Source: Acephala macrosclerotiorum
Taxonomy: Eukaryota > Ascomycota > Leotiomycetes > Helotiales > Mollisiaceae
Length of the DNA stretch: 64,000 nt
NCBI GenBank assembly: GCA_014904845.1
Contig: MU119209.1
Location: 15,380 to 79,379 of the forward strand
Reading direction: 5' to 3'
The position numbers and the translations under genes are program-made. The first letter of the stretch is position 1. Each line of letters opens with the position of its first letter. The notes beneath the pieces were generated by a model. The model was not told where the DNA came from and did not search any database. It saw only the letters and a list, made by a program, of their open reading frames with translations. Positions 25,101-37,641 of this stretch are shown here, one piece after another.

Positions 25101-26556
25101 CTCGAGATGAGCTAGTTGGTGATCCAGACAGTGGCAAGCTGCCAGTTGTCGGCCCAAGAGTCTGGAACAACTGCGCGAGTTTCTTGTCTATCGATTACGA
25201 CAGTTCAAACCCAACCTCCGACTACCTCGATAATACTCGAGTGCACCCCGAGGATTATGAACTTGGCCGAAAGATGGCTGCCGATGCTCTTGAGTTGGAC
25301 GAAGAAGATGTCAAAGCAGAGGTTGACGAGGGAGGCCCAGGTGCAATCGTACGAAAGCTCATCAAGGACGACGAGCAGGAGAAGGTCAACGACCTGATTC
25401 TTGAGGAATATGCTGAGCAACTTGAGCGCAACTACAACCAACGAAAGCGTGCAACTCTCGAGACCATTCGAGCAGAACTCCAGCTCCCATACGAAGAGCT
25501 GAGAAGAAGCTTCGCCGGGCTAACAGACGGCGAGATATTCACAATGTTAACTGGAGAGACATATGAGTCGCTTTGTGAAGGCATGATCGTCCCCGTCAAC
25601 ATTCGTGTAGCAAAAGAGGACTTCATCATTGCAAAGCTTGATTCCGGCATCGAAGGTCGAGTCGAGATGCAAGAAGGTTCCGATGCCGACCTACCCCTCA
25701 ACCGCCTTTTCTCTTCGGGACAAACCGCACGGGCCAAAATTCTTGACCTCGATCGTGTCAACTTCTCTGCTAGACTGTCTCTTCGCGAAACTGTGCTGAA
25801 TATCCCGTATCGGAAGCGCGTCGACCATGACCAGGGCTCATGGGATTTCGTCCAGGAGGCAAAGGACAAGGAGGAACTGCGAGAGAAGGATAAGGCAACG
25901 GGCCGCACCCAAAGAGTTGTCAAGCATCCTCTCTTCAAACCATTTAACTCCACGCAAGCGGAAGAATATCTTGGATCACAAGCAGTTGGTGATGCGGTCA
26001 TTCGGCCGTCCTCAAAGGGCAACGACCACCTAGCCGTCACCTGGAAAGTCGCTGATGGAGTCTATCAGCATCTGGACGTCCTCGAACTGCAAAAGGATAA
26101 TGAATTCTCGGTTGGGCGCCAACTTCGCATCGGCGGCAAGTTCAACTACAGTGATCTGGACGAATTGATCGTGGACCACGTAAAGGCGATGGCCAAGAAA
26201 GTGGATGAGATGATGCAACACGAGAAGTTCCAGGCTGGCAGCAAAGCCGATACAGGTAGGACTCGGAGTTGACATTTGCAAGAGGTATCAATGCTAACTG
26301 CTGAACAGAGAAATGGTTGACCACCTATACCGAGGCCAATCCCAAGAGATCTGTCTACGCCTTCTGCATAGACAGAGCCCACCCCGGGTTCTTCTACCTC
26401 TGCTTCAAGGCCGGTCAAGCTGCTAACCCCCACTCGTGGCCGGTGCGCGTGGTACCAAATGCATACGAGTTGCTGAAAGCCCCCTATCCTGATATGAAGG
26501 CATTGTGCAATGGATTCAAATTGCGCCATCAGGCAGGGGACCAGCGGAGACGCTGA
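22158..26556 (+). CDS. SPT6: Transcription elongation factor SPT6
   Basis: Four exons (22158-22331, 22389-22568, 22622-26255, 26309-26556) give about 1411 residues. SPT6 is a histone chaperone that travels with RNA polymerase II and restores nucleosomes behind it. The N-terminal ~230 residues are very acidic with basic patches, as usual. The core has the helical region with RMGYYMMG, a YqgF-like domain from about 707 ([13 protein letters not shown]), a helix-hairpin-helix segment near 905 ([18 protein letters not shown]), an S1 domain near 1113 ([20 protein letters not shown]) and tandem SH2 from about 1219 ([17 protein letters not shown]). The last intron splits the C-terminal SH2 region; without it the protein would stop early at 26272. 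Length and domain order are normal. Confidence 0.97.
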
Positions 26557-27607
26557 TGGCCTTGCTCGTAGGGAATGGAAATAGGATTGAGGAAGAGCGA
26601 CCTCTTTATGCCATAATATAGCGAGAGGGTGGGAACAAAATGGGGATCTGTCACAGCATAGGGAATGGGGAGTTATCACATTAGATTGGCAAGATGGATC
26701 ATTCCTGCTATTATACCATCACACCCGGCGGACATTCATGGAGAGCATTTATCTACCTAGGAGGTACAAAAGTGTTTTCCGGCGTCGGCTCTGACAAGCC
26801 AAAGGAAAACCTGGATCTCTCTCAATGAATCACATTTACCGAACACTACTCCATTTTGCATGAAGTACCGCAAGTGACCTTTCCGACTCCTCCGTCTTCC
26901 GTGTCGATGACGTTCTATGATGTCGCCGCTTCGTGATGATCTTCATGATTATTGCTCGTGGTGCAGATTCTACGACTCCAAGTATTGGCATAGCTTGGCT
27001 GCAAGGCTGCACCTGTGCTGGCTGTTGGTCTCTGTTTATGGCCCGCGTGCTGAGGCTTTCTACCCCTAATGGCTGTGCAGTGTTCCTGGCAATGAAACAC
27101 GTCGTCGATTCCAGCTCCGTGGCCCGACCAGGCTCTTGCACTTGAACTTATATCCCCGTACAAACTGTGACTTGTGATACGATGTGATGTTCATTCATTC
27201 TCTCTCTCAGTCGCCTCACATGTATTTTCTTCTCCTAACTGATGAGCTATTGTTGCATCAAGTTCGCCGTTCCACAAAACGCACCGCCACAACGGCGATC
27301 TCAATAGCCTCCTGTGGCTCTCCCGTCAGCCCTTGCCTTGTTATTTCGCACCAAAACAACAGCTGTACTGAACAGAGTAAGCTGCGCGGCCGCGGCGTCA
27401 TCTAGTTTCCAGGGACCATTATTTCACCACTGTATCGAGCAAACCGCTGCATATACACATCTACGGTCTCGGTTTAAGCTAATGCATTCCATGAGACCCG
27501 AAACCTTCAAGCCATCCTGTTCACCCGGCATCCGGAACCCGCAACCAAACCACTCCTTCCTAACATCGACCTGCGCGAGCTGTCATTGATCGCCAAAATA
27601 CCTCACG
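26557..27607. other. Intergenic, SPT6 3' end to OSH3
   Basis: About 1.05 kb between tandem plus-strand genes. Open frames of 70-100 codons on both strands show no family resemblance. The right half should be the OSH3-like promoter. Confidence 0.55.
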
Positions 27608-30600
27608 ATGGCCGGCTTAGAACGCCTCGAGATACATAGCAAAGTATAGGCTCTCCTTCTCAGAGACTGCAACGGAAGCTAATACGAACAAGAGTTACAT
27701 AGTCCGCTGGGCTCGCGTGGAAGAAGGGGAAAGTCTCTCGTGTAGGATTTTTTCTTTCTTCCGGTTCTTCCTTTGCTTTCCCTTAAGAAGAATACTAATT
27801 TGTTAAAGGGAGCGTGCAGCCGCACAAGAAGTCTATGTAAGCATAGAAGGTTTCTGAAAAAATGAATCTATACTGAGGCTACGACAGCAATTTTGGGATA
27901 TTCAAGCATCCAGGATCGAGTAACGCCGGGACGCCAGCTCTCGAAGACGCGTCTGTTTCCCTTCTTCAACTGGATCCTAGCATCGCATCACAGAGACGTG
28001 CTTCCGGCTCGAACTCCTTGAACGATGCTTCGACCGCACAGGAGCAACTGAGGGCAAAGGGCTTTCTTTTGATACAGTGGTATGGCAAATGCGAAGCGGA
28101 CAAGGTGTCTATGGGTACATACGCGGTGCAGACGGGACAAGGAGGCATGTACGGCTTGATTTTCGACAATACATTCTCGAGGGCTGTCTCGAAGACCGCG
28201 ACCTTTGTTCTCCTCACATACCCTTCGAACGCCCCGCCTCATGCTACCCACCATCTTCAAAATGCTATAAGCACAACTGGAATTGGTGGACCGGGTAACA
28301 GGGCAAGTCCAAAACTGTCAGCTATGGCATCAGAGTCTGTAGACAGCCTTCAGAGCCATTTGGGGCCACCTACAAATGGAAATAGAGGGAATTCAGTCGT
28401 TGGAAGGAATGACAGTGGAGATGCACTAGCGAATTACCATGTGGGGATACTGTCCAAACGACGCCGAAAGAGGGGCCAGGGTTATGCTAGACGGTTCTTC
28501 TCCTTGGACTTTGCATCTTGCACATTGTCATATTATTACAGCCGGAATTCGTCAGCTCTACGAGGCGCAATCCCTCTGAGCCTAGCTGCTATTGCCGCAG
28601 ACGAAAGGCGGCGGGAGATCAGCATTGATTCTGGCGCAGAAGTATGGCACCTGAAGGCTTTGAATGCCAAAGATTTCGAAGACTGGACGAGAGCTCTCGA
28701 GAAGGCCAGCAACACTGCTAGGACTACAGAAAGCGAGCTGCCAGCCGTATCGGAACCACGACTGAGGGTACGAACTAGTAGTTTACAAGCTATATCAAAT
28801 CAGGACGAGGAACGGGAATGGGAGCAGGTAGAAGCGCTTGTGAGCAGAATTGTAGGCACACGGGACGCCGTGCGACGGTTATCGAAGGATACAGCTCCAG
28901 GTAGTTCGAAGAGAAACACTTTGCAAGGCCTTGGACTTTCTACTGGCAGTCCCAATGTTATTGAGGAAGGGAGTGATTATTTTGGCGCTCCAGCCCCGGA
29001 GAGGCGGCCGTTCTGGAAGCGAAAGGCCAGTACTCCTTCAACGCCGCGCATGCTTCAACAAGGAGTTTCTTCTCAGCTTGCAGTTCCTTCACCAGCAACG
29101 GTGACTACTATCACAGCGAACGGCACTCTCTCTAGCACCAAGAAGGGAAGGAGATCAATGCATGAAGAATGCAGCATACACGACCACTGTTCGGCACTGC
29201 TCAAGGATCTTGATTCTGTACTTGACGACTTTTCTACTCTCCTTGCTAACAGCAAACGACGAAGGATACAACCTCCCAAATCTGCCTCTAGGAACAGCTT
29301 AGATTCCACGTCTACGGCAGAATTTTTCGATGCGGAACCAGGCGATGTAGATCGCTCGCAAGTAATGATCATTGATCGCCACAGTGAAGAGGACACTCAT
29401 TCTTCAGAAGCAGACGACGACTTCGTCACGGATTCTTCATCGATATCATCAGGAGACGAACAAGATTCCGCTGCACATCTCAACGGCACAGCTGTCCTCT
29501 TTCCTATCAAACCCAAATCTTTAGATCCGCTGCCAATCTCTGCTGCTATCAAGCGCAGAAAGGTGGTCCCAGCTGCCACAGTCATGCCACCTAGTCTGAT
29601 CGGATTCTTGCGAAAGAACGTTGGCAAAGATCTAAGCACAATCAGCATGCCTGTCAGCGCCAATGAGCCTACTTCCTTGCTCCAGCGTGTTGCGGAACAA
29701 TTTGAGTACGTGAATCTCTTAGATACAGCAGCCGCTCAGAAGTCTTCAGCTCAGCGACTTCTCCATGTCTCAGCTTTTGCCGTTTCACAGTTTAGTATGA
29801 ACCGATCCAAGGAACGAGCAACTCGCAAACCATTCAACCCAATGCTTGGAGAGACATTTGAGCTTGTCAGAACGGATAAGGAGGTTCCTGGTGGCTTCAG
29901 GGCCTTGGTGGAGAAAGTCTCACATCGTCCAGTGCGGATGGCTTGTCAAGCTGATTCCGTCAACTGGTCGCTGAGCCAGTCTCCAGCCCCGTCACAGAAA
30001 TTCTGGGGCAAGAGTGCTGAACTCATTACAGAGGGCCGAGTGAGAGTTGTCTTACATTTACCAGATGGAAACGACGAGCTCTACAGCTGGAACGTAGCTG
30101 CAGCGTTTCTGCGAAACGTTGTGATGGGCGAGAAATATGTTGAGCCTGTTGGAAGCATGACCATCACCAACGAAACTACGGGCAGCAAAGCAACCGCCGA
30201 GTTCAAGCAAAAAGGCATGTTTGGAGGCCGTAGCGAAGATGTGCAAGTTGAGAGCTATGGTCCAGATGGTGTACATACTGGTGTCGGCTTGACGGGGAAT
30301 TGGACCACAAATCTCAGGATCCTCGAAGCTGGCAAAGCAGCAGGACCAGAAATCTGGCGCGTTGGGGACCTGGTTGAGAATGCACCCCAAAGATATGGCT
30401 TCACGACCTTCGCAGCAAGCTTGAACGAGATCACCGAGATCGAGAAGGGGAAATTGCCTGTTACAGATTGTAGATTACGACCTGATCAACGAGCCGCTGA
30501 AAAGGGAGACTTGGACCAAGCTGAAGAGTGGAAGGCGACATTAGAGGAGAAGCAGAGGATTAGAAGGAAGCAGATGGAAGAGAATGGCGAACCTCATAAG

Positions 30601-30735
30601 CCGAGATGGTTTGTAAAGGTTGATGGCGGTGATGATGGGGAGGAGGTGTGGAAATTAAGGGGTGGGAAGGAGGGGTATTGGGAGGAGAGGGCGAAGGGTC
30701 AGTGGACGGGTGTGGAGAACGTTCTTGCGCTATGA
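27608..30735 (+). CDS. OSH3: Oxysterol-binding protein-related lipid transfer protein, OSH3 type
   Basis: Four exons (27608-27643, 27693-27741, 27809-27836, 27888-30735) give about 986 residues. OSH3-type proteins act at ER-plasma membrane contacts and handle PI4P. The first three exons code only 12, 16 and 9 residues, beginning a GOLD-like domain (MAGLERLEIHSK, then SYIVRWARVEEGES). A PH domain follows near residues 221-310 (GILSKRRRKRGQGYARRFF), an FFAT-like motif near 516 (EFFDAEPGD) that should bind ER VAP proteins, and the ORD from about 606 (LIGFLRKNVGKDLS, FNPMLGETFELVR). The family signature EQVSHHPP reads EKVSHRPV here, losing the second histidine. A start at exon 4 would remove much of the GOLD domain, so the short exons are preferred. 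Confidence 0.93.
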
Positions 30736-31224
30736 GGCGATCATTGAAGCTTTGTGAAGTGTCATATATTGCATATATTCTGGATTAAATGATGGCGTTT
30801 GAATGGTTGTTATAGGGTTGGGGGATGGCCCTTGTTGGATTAAATAGCGTGGTTGGGTACAAAATTCGATGTTTTCTAAGAGGGTTTTGGTCGTTGCGAG
30901 CAGCTATCAACGAACGTTACATTCATGAGCTACCTCTCGTGGAAACGCCAAAAGACAGAAGATGCAAGGAAGAAATAAAGAAACAAAGAAACAAAAGCTC
31001 TACGCCGTCACGAAACCCATTCCCTCCGGTTTAGCAGCAGAAATCATCTTCTACCACCGCAAACTCGCGCTGGGAACGTGTCACTCCCGATGTTATTCTG
31101 ATCGATCCTTCACTTAATGTCCCACCGTTGGTGGGGGTTTGAGGAGCCAGAAAAGGGGCAAAATTCGGAACATGAAGTACCTTAGTACTTCTATCATACC
31201 TGTCGTAACATGAACGAAGGGATG
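30736..31224. other. Intergenic after OSH3
   Basis: About 490 bases containing the OSH3-like 3' untranslated region. Nothing else recognised. Confidence 0.55.
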
Positions 31225-31560
31225 CTATTCAACCACACCAGATGAAGCCACGCCGCTGAGCACGAGGCTGAGTTCAAAGCCGGTCAACAGCATCGCGTAA
31301 AGTGGAAGAGGATAGATATCAAGGCCAAGGTCTTTGATATACTTGAGAACTTTCTCCCGCAGAGTCGCGGGAAGTCGCTGGACACTAAGATCGAATTTCC
31401 CAACCACTAGTGGAACTTTTTCCTCGGGATAGTGTACTTCAAGTTCTGGGTCATTCATTAATAGGAAAGATAATGTTCCAATGTCACTAGACAGTCCATA
31501 ACCATCATTATGTATTTCAAGCAAAATCTCCATGCATTCTATATACAGCGCGCCAAACAA
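31225..31560 (-). CDS. Possible small ORF, unknown
   Basis: A 111-codon minus-strand frame downstream of the oxalate decarboxylase. Its sequence is not low-complexity and contains a plausible helical stretch (LPATLREKVLKYIKDLG) and a hydrophobic end. I recognise no family and see no supporting introns. It could be a real small gene, part of a decayed one, or chance. Confidence 0.22.
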   Translation of the reverse strand: MFGALYIECMEILLEIHNDGYGLSSDIGTLSFLLMNDPELEVHYPEEKVPLVVGKFDLSVQRLPATLREKVLKYIKDLGLDIYPLPLYAMLLTGFELSLVLSGVASSGVVE

Positions 31561-31644
31561 GGCTATTCGTCCATCACTTAAAAGTTATTTATTCGGTTCA
31601 TCCTTCGTCAATCCCAATCTCTCTCTCCAAAACCTTTATCAGTC

Positions 31645-33291
31645 CTAACTTACAGGCTCATAAGCAGCAGTCCCATTAGGATTCGCTGCCAACGCCGTCA
31701 GATTCCTGTTCCCAGGCTTCAAATACGTCTTCGCCTTAGGCAAATTATCCAAAGTCTCATCCGGCAGATGCAGCGTATCCTTAACTACCTGCCTAGGCGT
31801 TAATGCCAGCCATTGCGCCACACTGATGTCCGTGAACTTCGGTTGTTGCAAGACTTCCAAGAAAATGACATCCTCGGTACCAGTGTTTTCGATGTAGTGA
31901 GAGAAGACGGCAGGAATATAACCAACATCTCCAGCAGTAAAGTCAAACGTACGAGAGGATTCAGGTGGGCTAAAGACGGTGATTCGAGCCGAACCTTGAA
32001 GAAAGTAGTTCCACTCGTCGGACTCGAGATGCCAATGAAGCTCTCGCATTGCTCCGGGTTGGACAGTCACGAGCGCCGCAGAAAAATGTTTGGCGATTGG
32101 GAAAGTAGTCGTATCGATGATCTTGACCGAGCCACCGGGTACAACGTAAGGTTCTTGCTGGGAGAAGTGGTAGGTGTATGATTGGTCGTATGGCAGGATA
32201 CCGGCTGGTCCGGTGATGTTTTGCTCCGAGATATTGGCTGGAGCAGGTGTTCCATTAAAGATGTAGAGTTGGTCCGAGGGGAGATCGTCAAAGGCTGAAA
32301 CAGGAGTTTGCAAAGTCTTGGAAAGCACTTCCTTTGGATTTCGGATGAACATTTCGGAGACGAGGGAAGTGCCGTCTTCGGAGAAGTCTCCTTGGTCGAA
32401 GACAAGAAGGAATTCGCAACCTTCATCTAGGGCTTGAATGGAGTGTGGTACGCCTGCCGGGAAGAACCAGACGTCGCCGGCACTGATGTCGTCGACGAAG
32501 GACTCGCCATTCTCGTTCACGGCCGCGACTCTCACGCTACCCTTGAGCATTAAGGACCACTCATTCGCGGAGTGCCAATGTAGTTCTCGATATGCGTGTG
32601 GGGCCAGACGCATGTCTACACCTGCCATCTCAGTAGCTCTTGGCAGTTGATCAGTGTTCTGCTGTCTAGCCCACCCAGGCGTTTTTCCAGTGCCAAATCT
32701 GTTGTGACTGAGACCCAATGGCCATTGAGCTTGTGGAACATCCCCTGAGTCCGTTCCTGGGGGAGCGAATATATCAGGGTTGAGCTTCTCATATTCGTAC
32801 GTTCCTATTCAAATGGTCAGTGTCTTGAGTGTAAAGGTCCCGGGGAAATGCTCACTTGGACCTGGAGCTGTCTGTCCTCCTGTACCTCGAAGAGGCTGTG
32901 GATTGTCTACACTGTTGAAGTCTAGATACAGACCCAGATTCGAATCCGCTTCCTGACCATTGACAAGAGTTACGTCTGCGTCTGGAACGATAGCAGAATC
33001 GCCACCAGAAATGGGTGATGGTCTAGCAATCTATAACCAAGGTCAATACCATTGGGTCCGTGGGACATCTGATACACATATGATTGTTGCCTCTCCAAGC
33101 AAGCTTGATGGCCCATACAAAGATCCAGATGATGTGGTTACGGTAGGAATGGGAGGGTTGACGCCACCCACGGCGCCAGTGTTCTCTCCGTAACTCATCT
33201 GAGGAGCTGGAGCGGCTAGAACTGCTGGTAACAGTCCAGCAGCTACTAGGGCGCCGAAAATGCGAGTAGCTTGCTGCATCTTGATTTCCAT
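31645..33291 (-). CDS. Secreted bicupin oxalate decarboxylase
   Basis: Three exons (33291-33076, 33030-32856, 32804-31645) give about 516 residues. The enzyme converts oxalate to formate and CO2 using manganese, outside the cell. A signal peptide (FGALVAAGLLPAVLAAPAP) starts the protein. Each cupin shows its metal ligands: ELHWHSANEW with a later PHSIQ histidine, and ELHWHLESDEW with a later SHYIEN histidine. The lid loop over the N-terminal site reads DFSEDGT, in line with fungal decarboxylases rather than oxidases. GLYLDFN and WARQQNTDQLP are also typical. The start may be the second Met (33279). The first intron is 45 nt. A TATA-like box lies about 60 bases upstream, fitting an inducible gene. 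Confidence 0.93.
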
Positions 33292-33350
33292 GAAGAGGAA
33301 ACTGTGAGGGAGGGTTGTAGTAGGAGAGGAGGCAGGTGGCAGCTGGAGAG

Positions 33351-33358
33351 ATTATATA
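33351..33358 (-). promoter_or_regulatory. TATA box of oxalate decarboxylase gene
   Basis: TATATAAT read on the minus strand, about 60-70 bases upstream of the start codon. Position suits a TATA-type core promoter with a short leader; functional use is inferred. Confidence 0.5.
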
Positions 33359-34227
33359 CGCAAGCTCAGAGAAGTTCGAATATAATTCTCGGACTTAAAG
33401 CAAGCCTGGATTGCGTCAAGCTTATGGATGATGCCGAGCTTGGAAGCCCCTCGCAGGTCTGTCGGTATGGGTAGACTATTCACCAATGCAGACTAGGAAG
33501 ATCAACTTAGATAGATCTTACCTCCCAACCCCCCAGTCCATCTTACTGCAGGAAATGAGTATCTATTTAGATACTTAAGATTTGTCGAGGACGAAACAAA
33601 ATTTGTCCAGGTAGACCAGGAGCACGAGCTTCTCACTGGAGAAAATTCCTGGAAGAGGTTCTCCAATCAATAATCGACGCTGTCATGAAAAAGATCGAGA
33701 AGAAGAGACCGTCTTGCCTCAGTACTAAGCAGCTGGGATTGTGCTAGCCTGGGTGGCCATGGAGTTGGAGTCTGGAAGAACTGCCGAGACAAGTGTGCCA
33801 AATGCTGATCTGCTGATCTGCCATGCTGCCGTTCCAGCAATAATCGATTGAATGATGGGCAACCCCGGGCACCTTAGCGCTTTCGCGGGCAGTGTGGAGC
33901 TATAGAGCAACGGCAATTTGCGTCGACACGCAGACATGGTGGCGCTGCAGGCTGGCCGATTTGCTGTGTTCCTGGCGCCAGAAGCAAGATGCTGGAGGCG
34001 TGATACTATGTTAGGCCTATCTTGAAGCTTTAAGCTACTCAGCAACCCACACAACGCTAAGATGTAGTCCGATGTAGGTCAAGCTCAGAGGAGAAAACAA
34101 TCCTCCCGGCTACTCGGAACAGGCTCTCTGACTCGACGAGATGCTGAATTCGTTGCAAGCTTTCCCGCCTTACATAAGGTTGGTCGTATCGAAGTGGGCT
34201 TTCGACGACCAATTCGAGTTGCTGTTC

Positions 34228-34273
34228 GCTGTGCTGTGCTGTGCTGTGCTGTGCTGTGCTGTGCTGTGCTGTG
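34228..34273 (+). repeat. GTGCT pentanucleotide microsatellite
   Basis: About nine direct copies of GTGCT. Read on the minus strand it encodes a Thr-Ala-Gln-His-Ser run in chance open frames. Confidence 0.9.
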
Positions 34274-34401
34274 GTTTTGTTGTGAAGAGAAGTAAAAAAA
34301 GTTGAAGTCACGTCGAGTGATGTTCGCCTGCAGCTTGCCAATGGCCAATGGTCCAAGCTTTGCCAAGACCTCCGACTATTCAAGCTCAATGTTGACGTCG
34401 A

Positions 34402-34446
34402 ACATCAACATCAACATCAACATCAACATCAACATCAACATCAACA
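34402..34446 (+). repeat. CATCAA hexanucleotide microsatellite
   Basis: About seven and a half direct copies of CATCAA, only about 130 bases from the GTGCT repeat. In one frame it encodes an Asn-Ile run. Confidence 0.9.
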
Positions 34447-35726
34447 CTCAGGACCATCCCCATATTGCACAGTTTGCGAGCATAATTTGAAATCCACAAA
34501 AACGTCCGCGTAGAGATTGGAATTGAACCTGGAAATCGTGCATCTGCAGCTTACGCGTCCATTGACAGGCAGCACCTTGTCAGGGCTCAGGACACACGAT
34601 GCATATGGCAAGATCGTCACGGTGGAATTCTGCATTGCGTCGGCTCGTACGGACGGCCACCGGCGGGAGAAGAGTCTCATTACCTTTCACGATGACTGCC
34701 AAGCTTCATCCGGATCTTGCTGCGTGGACAACCGAAGGTCTCATGCCTTAGTGTCCGAGTCTGAAGGCTTGTTTTGATGTCAAAAGAGCTCGAGGTTGTC
34801 AGCTGCAGCCTTATTCCGCATGCAAAGCAATCATTTCACCAAACATGAACTTCATATGTGTCCGGACGAATCTCGCACTTCGGCATCGAAGTCCCTTCCC
34901 GTCTGATCAAATTGTCCTTCCTCGCTTTCATGTTTCTTGACGTTTGTTGCGAGCTTGAACACCAGTCGATCAGGAAAGAGCTCCTCTCACGACAACTTAA
35001 GGTGCATGAGCTACAACTCGTCGCATCTAAATAGCTTCTGTGCAGCGCATCTCAGCCGAGAATCTTCGCAGTCCTTCGTACTCCTAACTTCATTGGCTAA
35101 ACATTACAATCCTTTATGTCAATCAGAAAGTCCGAGTAATCGCCAGACGGTTTCGATATCGAGATCATCAAGGAACTATATGAGAAGGTAGAAACAGCGA
35201 CATCCACGAGCCAGTCGAAGGAAATTCACATGGCGAAGCGCGCTCGTTACGATGATAGCTAGTTGAAAGTAGCAGAGAGTAATTCATGGGGACCCGAGCT
35301 GGGCTACTATCATTCATGTAGGCAGGAGAAGCTGCCTAGATATATGCTTCCAACACACAGGACTGATACTCAAAGTCAATCTTCCTCGATAACACCATGC
35401 AACTGTTAATTTATCGTCCGCTCCTCTACTCACTCAGATAAGGTGTCTGTCATGAGACGGTGCGGTTCGAGCAGTTGAATCGAAAATCGAGATTCAGATT
35501 CTTGACCTTGTGCGGATTATTCAGGTGCAAGTGCACGTACAGCAGGTAGCAATCCAAGCCATTCACACTCCTCGATTCAGATGCCTCATTCGAACATTAT
35601 TCCCAGTTATCTGTTTACCAGCCCTTCGTCGATCCGATTTACAAACTTCCCGTTTAACGTAACACACAAAACAACTGAACAGTGAGAAGAGATCGGTCTT
35701 CGACCTAGCATAACAGAAGGCCCACC

Positions 35727-36688
35727 ATGCACGACCCTGTTCATACTTTCCTCGACACCATGCTAACAAAGAAGAAACCGATATCGAAGTTCAAGAAAAT
35801 AAGGGAGAAGGAAAATCGGGAAATCAAACGAATGAAAGACCGGAAAGCTAGAGAGGCTGCTGGAGGTTTCAACGGCGATGAAGAGTTCAATATGCCATAC
35901 GGCAGAACTAGACCGTCCGGCGCGCCTCCCGGCTCCCGCGACAATGGATTGGCAGAAAGGTAAACCCTCACCCAGTAATCGTCATCACGGTCGTTCCTCA
36001 CTAGATGAACTACCTGAAGATCAGATGTACGTATTTACCAAGGACGAAAGCTAACCGAGACGGCAGACTTCCACAACAGCGAGGAGTTCAACAAGGCTCC
36101 AATTCACCTAGAGGCAGAACATCACAACAATTCAACTACCAACCTAGCATGCCACCAATGCCTCCACTAGGCGCCAGCGGTCGAAGATCTCAACAGTTCA
36201 ACTTCCTATTTCCAGGCCAGGGATCGCAAAAACCTCCTCATTCTCGCCCTCATTCTACCACACCGATACCTTCGAAGTCTCAACGTGGTCAAGGACGCGA
36301 ACGCGCTGTCACTGCTCCGGGTGGACAGAGACTGAATGCAGGCATGGTGGGGTTGACTGAGTATAAGAATCAGAGTGTGCTTCCAAAGACTTATCCTAAA
36401 GTTACCGAAACGAAGAAGGGCTCGGGTTCGGTTGAATCCCCTCCTCCTAGTTCAAGAAAAGGTTCGATCAAGGAAAGGAGTTCGGTCAAGGAGAAGAGCT
36501 CAAAAAAGGAGAAGATTCCGAAGAAGGACAAGGGTTCAGACCAGGATACGGGGCCTCCATTATCTCATTACCCCATGTCTGATGGAGCGTCGCTGAAAAC
36601 AGAACTGAACAGAGGGATGGGCGATATGAGGCGGAGTTTCGTGGAGGGTTTCTTACCAAGCATCTCAAGTAAAGGAAAGAGAAATTAG
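35727..36688 (+). CDS. Lys-rich protein with C-terminal GDM-EGF motif (gene A)
   Basis: Two exons (35727-35959, 36067-36688) give about 284 residues. Family unknown. The N-terminus is basic and helical (KKKPISKFKKIREKENREIK). Then come a Gln/Pro/Gly-rich middle with two SQQFN repeats, and a Ser/Lys-rich region. The last ~25 residues carry the motif LNRGMGDMRRSFVEGF before a basic end. The same motif occurs three times in the next gene (37642-39612), suggesting the two are diverged tandem relatives or act in the same complex (inference). The 107-nt intron is longer than usual, but the joined frame is clean and joins matching low-complexity sequence. A start at 36005 within that intron is possible but would lose the basic N-terminus. 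Confidence 0.65.
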
Positions 36689-37641
36689 GCGGGTTTGAAA
36701 TTGAGGATTTGATATTGTTCGTTCGTGCGTGGTAGTGCATTGGTTGGTACCGTAGATGATATTAGCAGGCACGGATATGGGCGAGGCGTACTGTGCGAGG
36801 CGTTATCAATGCGAACTGGAACGAGAGAAGAAGTGCAACTGTACGATGCTACGATTGTGTGAGAAATTATTTATGGGCGGGATTTTGCGTGTTGGGTTGG
36901 ACTTTGATACTTCATAAGGATTTGGCCCGTCCGTCCCGACAATTATGACTTCCAAGAAAGAGACTCTTATCTAAGTAGAAATAGGCCCCAATTATTTTCG
37001 TTAAAGCAAACTATTATATCAAGCCAGTATCTACAAGTGCCAGTTCGACGAAAAATTGCAGCCAAACACTTCCTTCCCTGCATGCCTTCATTGATAAGGG
37101 GTAGCGAGTGTGTGCACGTGATGCACTCATTGCCAAGTTGCAGGGACAAAACATTCTTGATTGTGCAGCGGCCTGGAGACATAGTGCACTAGAATGACCG
37201 AGGCAGTCCCAAGCCAACTTGATGACTTCAGAAATTCCAACCAAAGACTCCCATATGTCATCTCAAACGTCCCAGCTTTTAGGACAATCGACCTCGAATT
37301 TAGGAACTTTCAGAAGGAAATGTAATCAACGCCAGACCTCCAAAATTTCAAGCAATAGCAAACCCTACAGAGCCCGAGCAAAAACACATAGTTGAATGAC
37401 TGTATGAGAACAAACATTCAGACCATCTTGTTGGATTGCTGTGCTCGGTGAAGGATAGTAACTGCAGCAAACCCTGGTCATCGACTTTGCTACGCTAGCA
37501 TTATTCAGAGCCCACGCTCAGCCCAGTCACGATAAAGGGTTGTAGATACAGCCAAATAGATCACTATGCGCCTTACTTTTCAAGAAAATTTCGCTTCACA
37601 CATATCCCAATCTTCAACCAACTAAGCCAAGCCACCTGAAT
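36689..37641. other. Intergenic between the two motif genes
   Basis: About 950 bases between tandem plus-strand genes A and B. Short frames only, none recognised. Probably 3' region of gene A and promoter of gene B. Confidence 0.55.

Larger units (their letters stand above)
33359..35726. other. 2.4 kb spacer with microsatellites
   Basis: Between the oxalate decarboxylase promoter and the lysine-rich gene at 35727. Open frames around 33725-34389 on the minus strand are partly generated by a pentanucleotide repeat and resemble nothing known. Apart from two simple repeats listed separately I see no gene. Confidence 0.55.

Noticed and set aside
34057..34389. Minus-strand open frames with repeated Thr-Ala-Gln-His-Ser
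   Set aside because: The repeat is only the translation of the (GTGCT)n microsatellite.
34228..34446. Possible CRISPR-like array
   Set aside because: The units are 5 or 6 bases and contiguous, without spacers; these are simple microsatellites in a eukaryotic genome.
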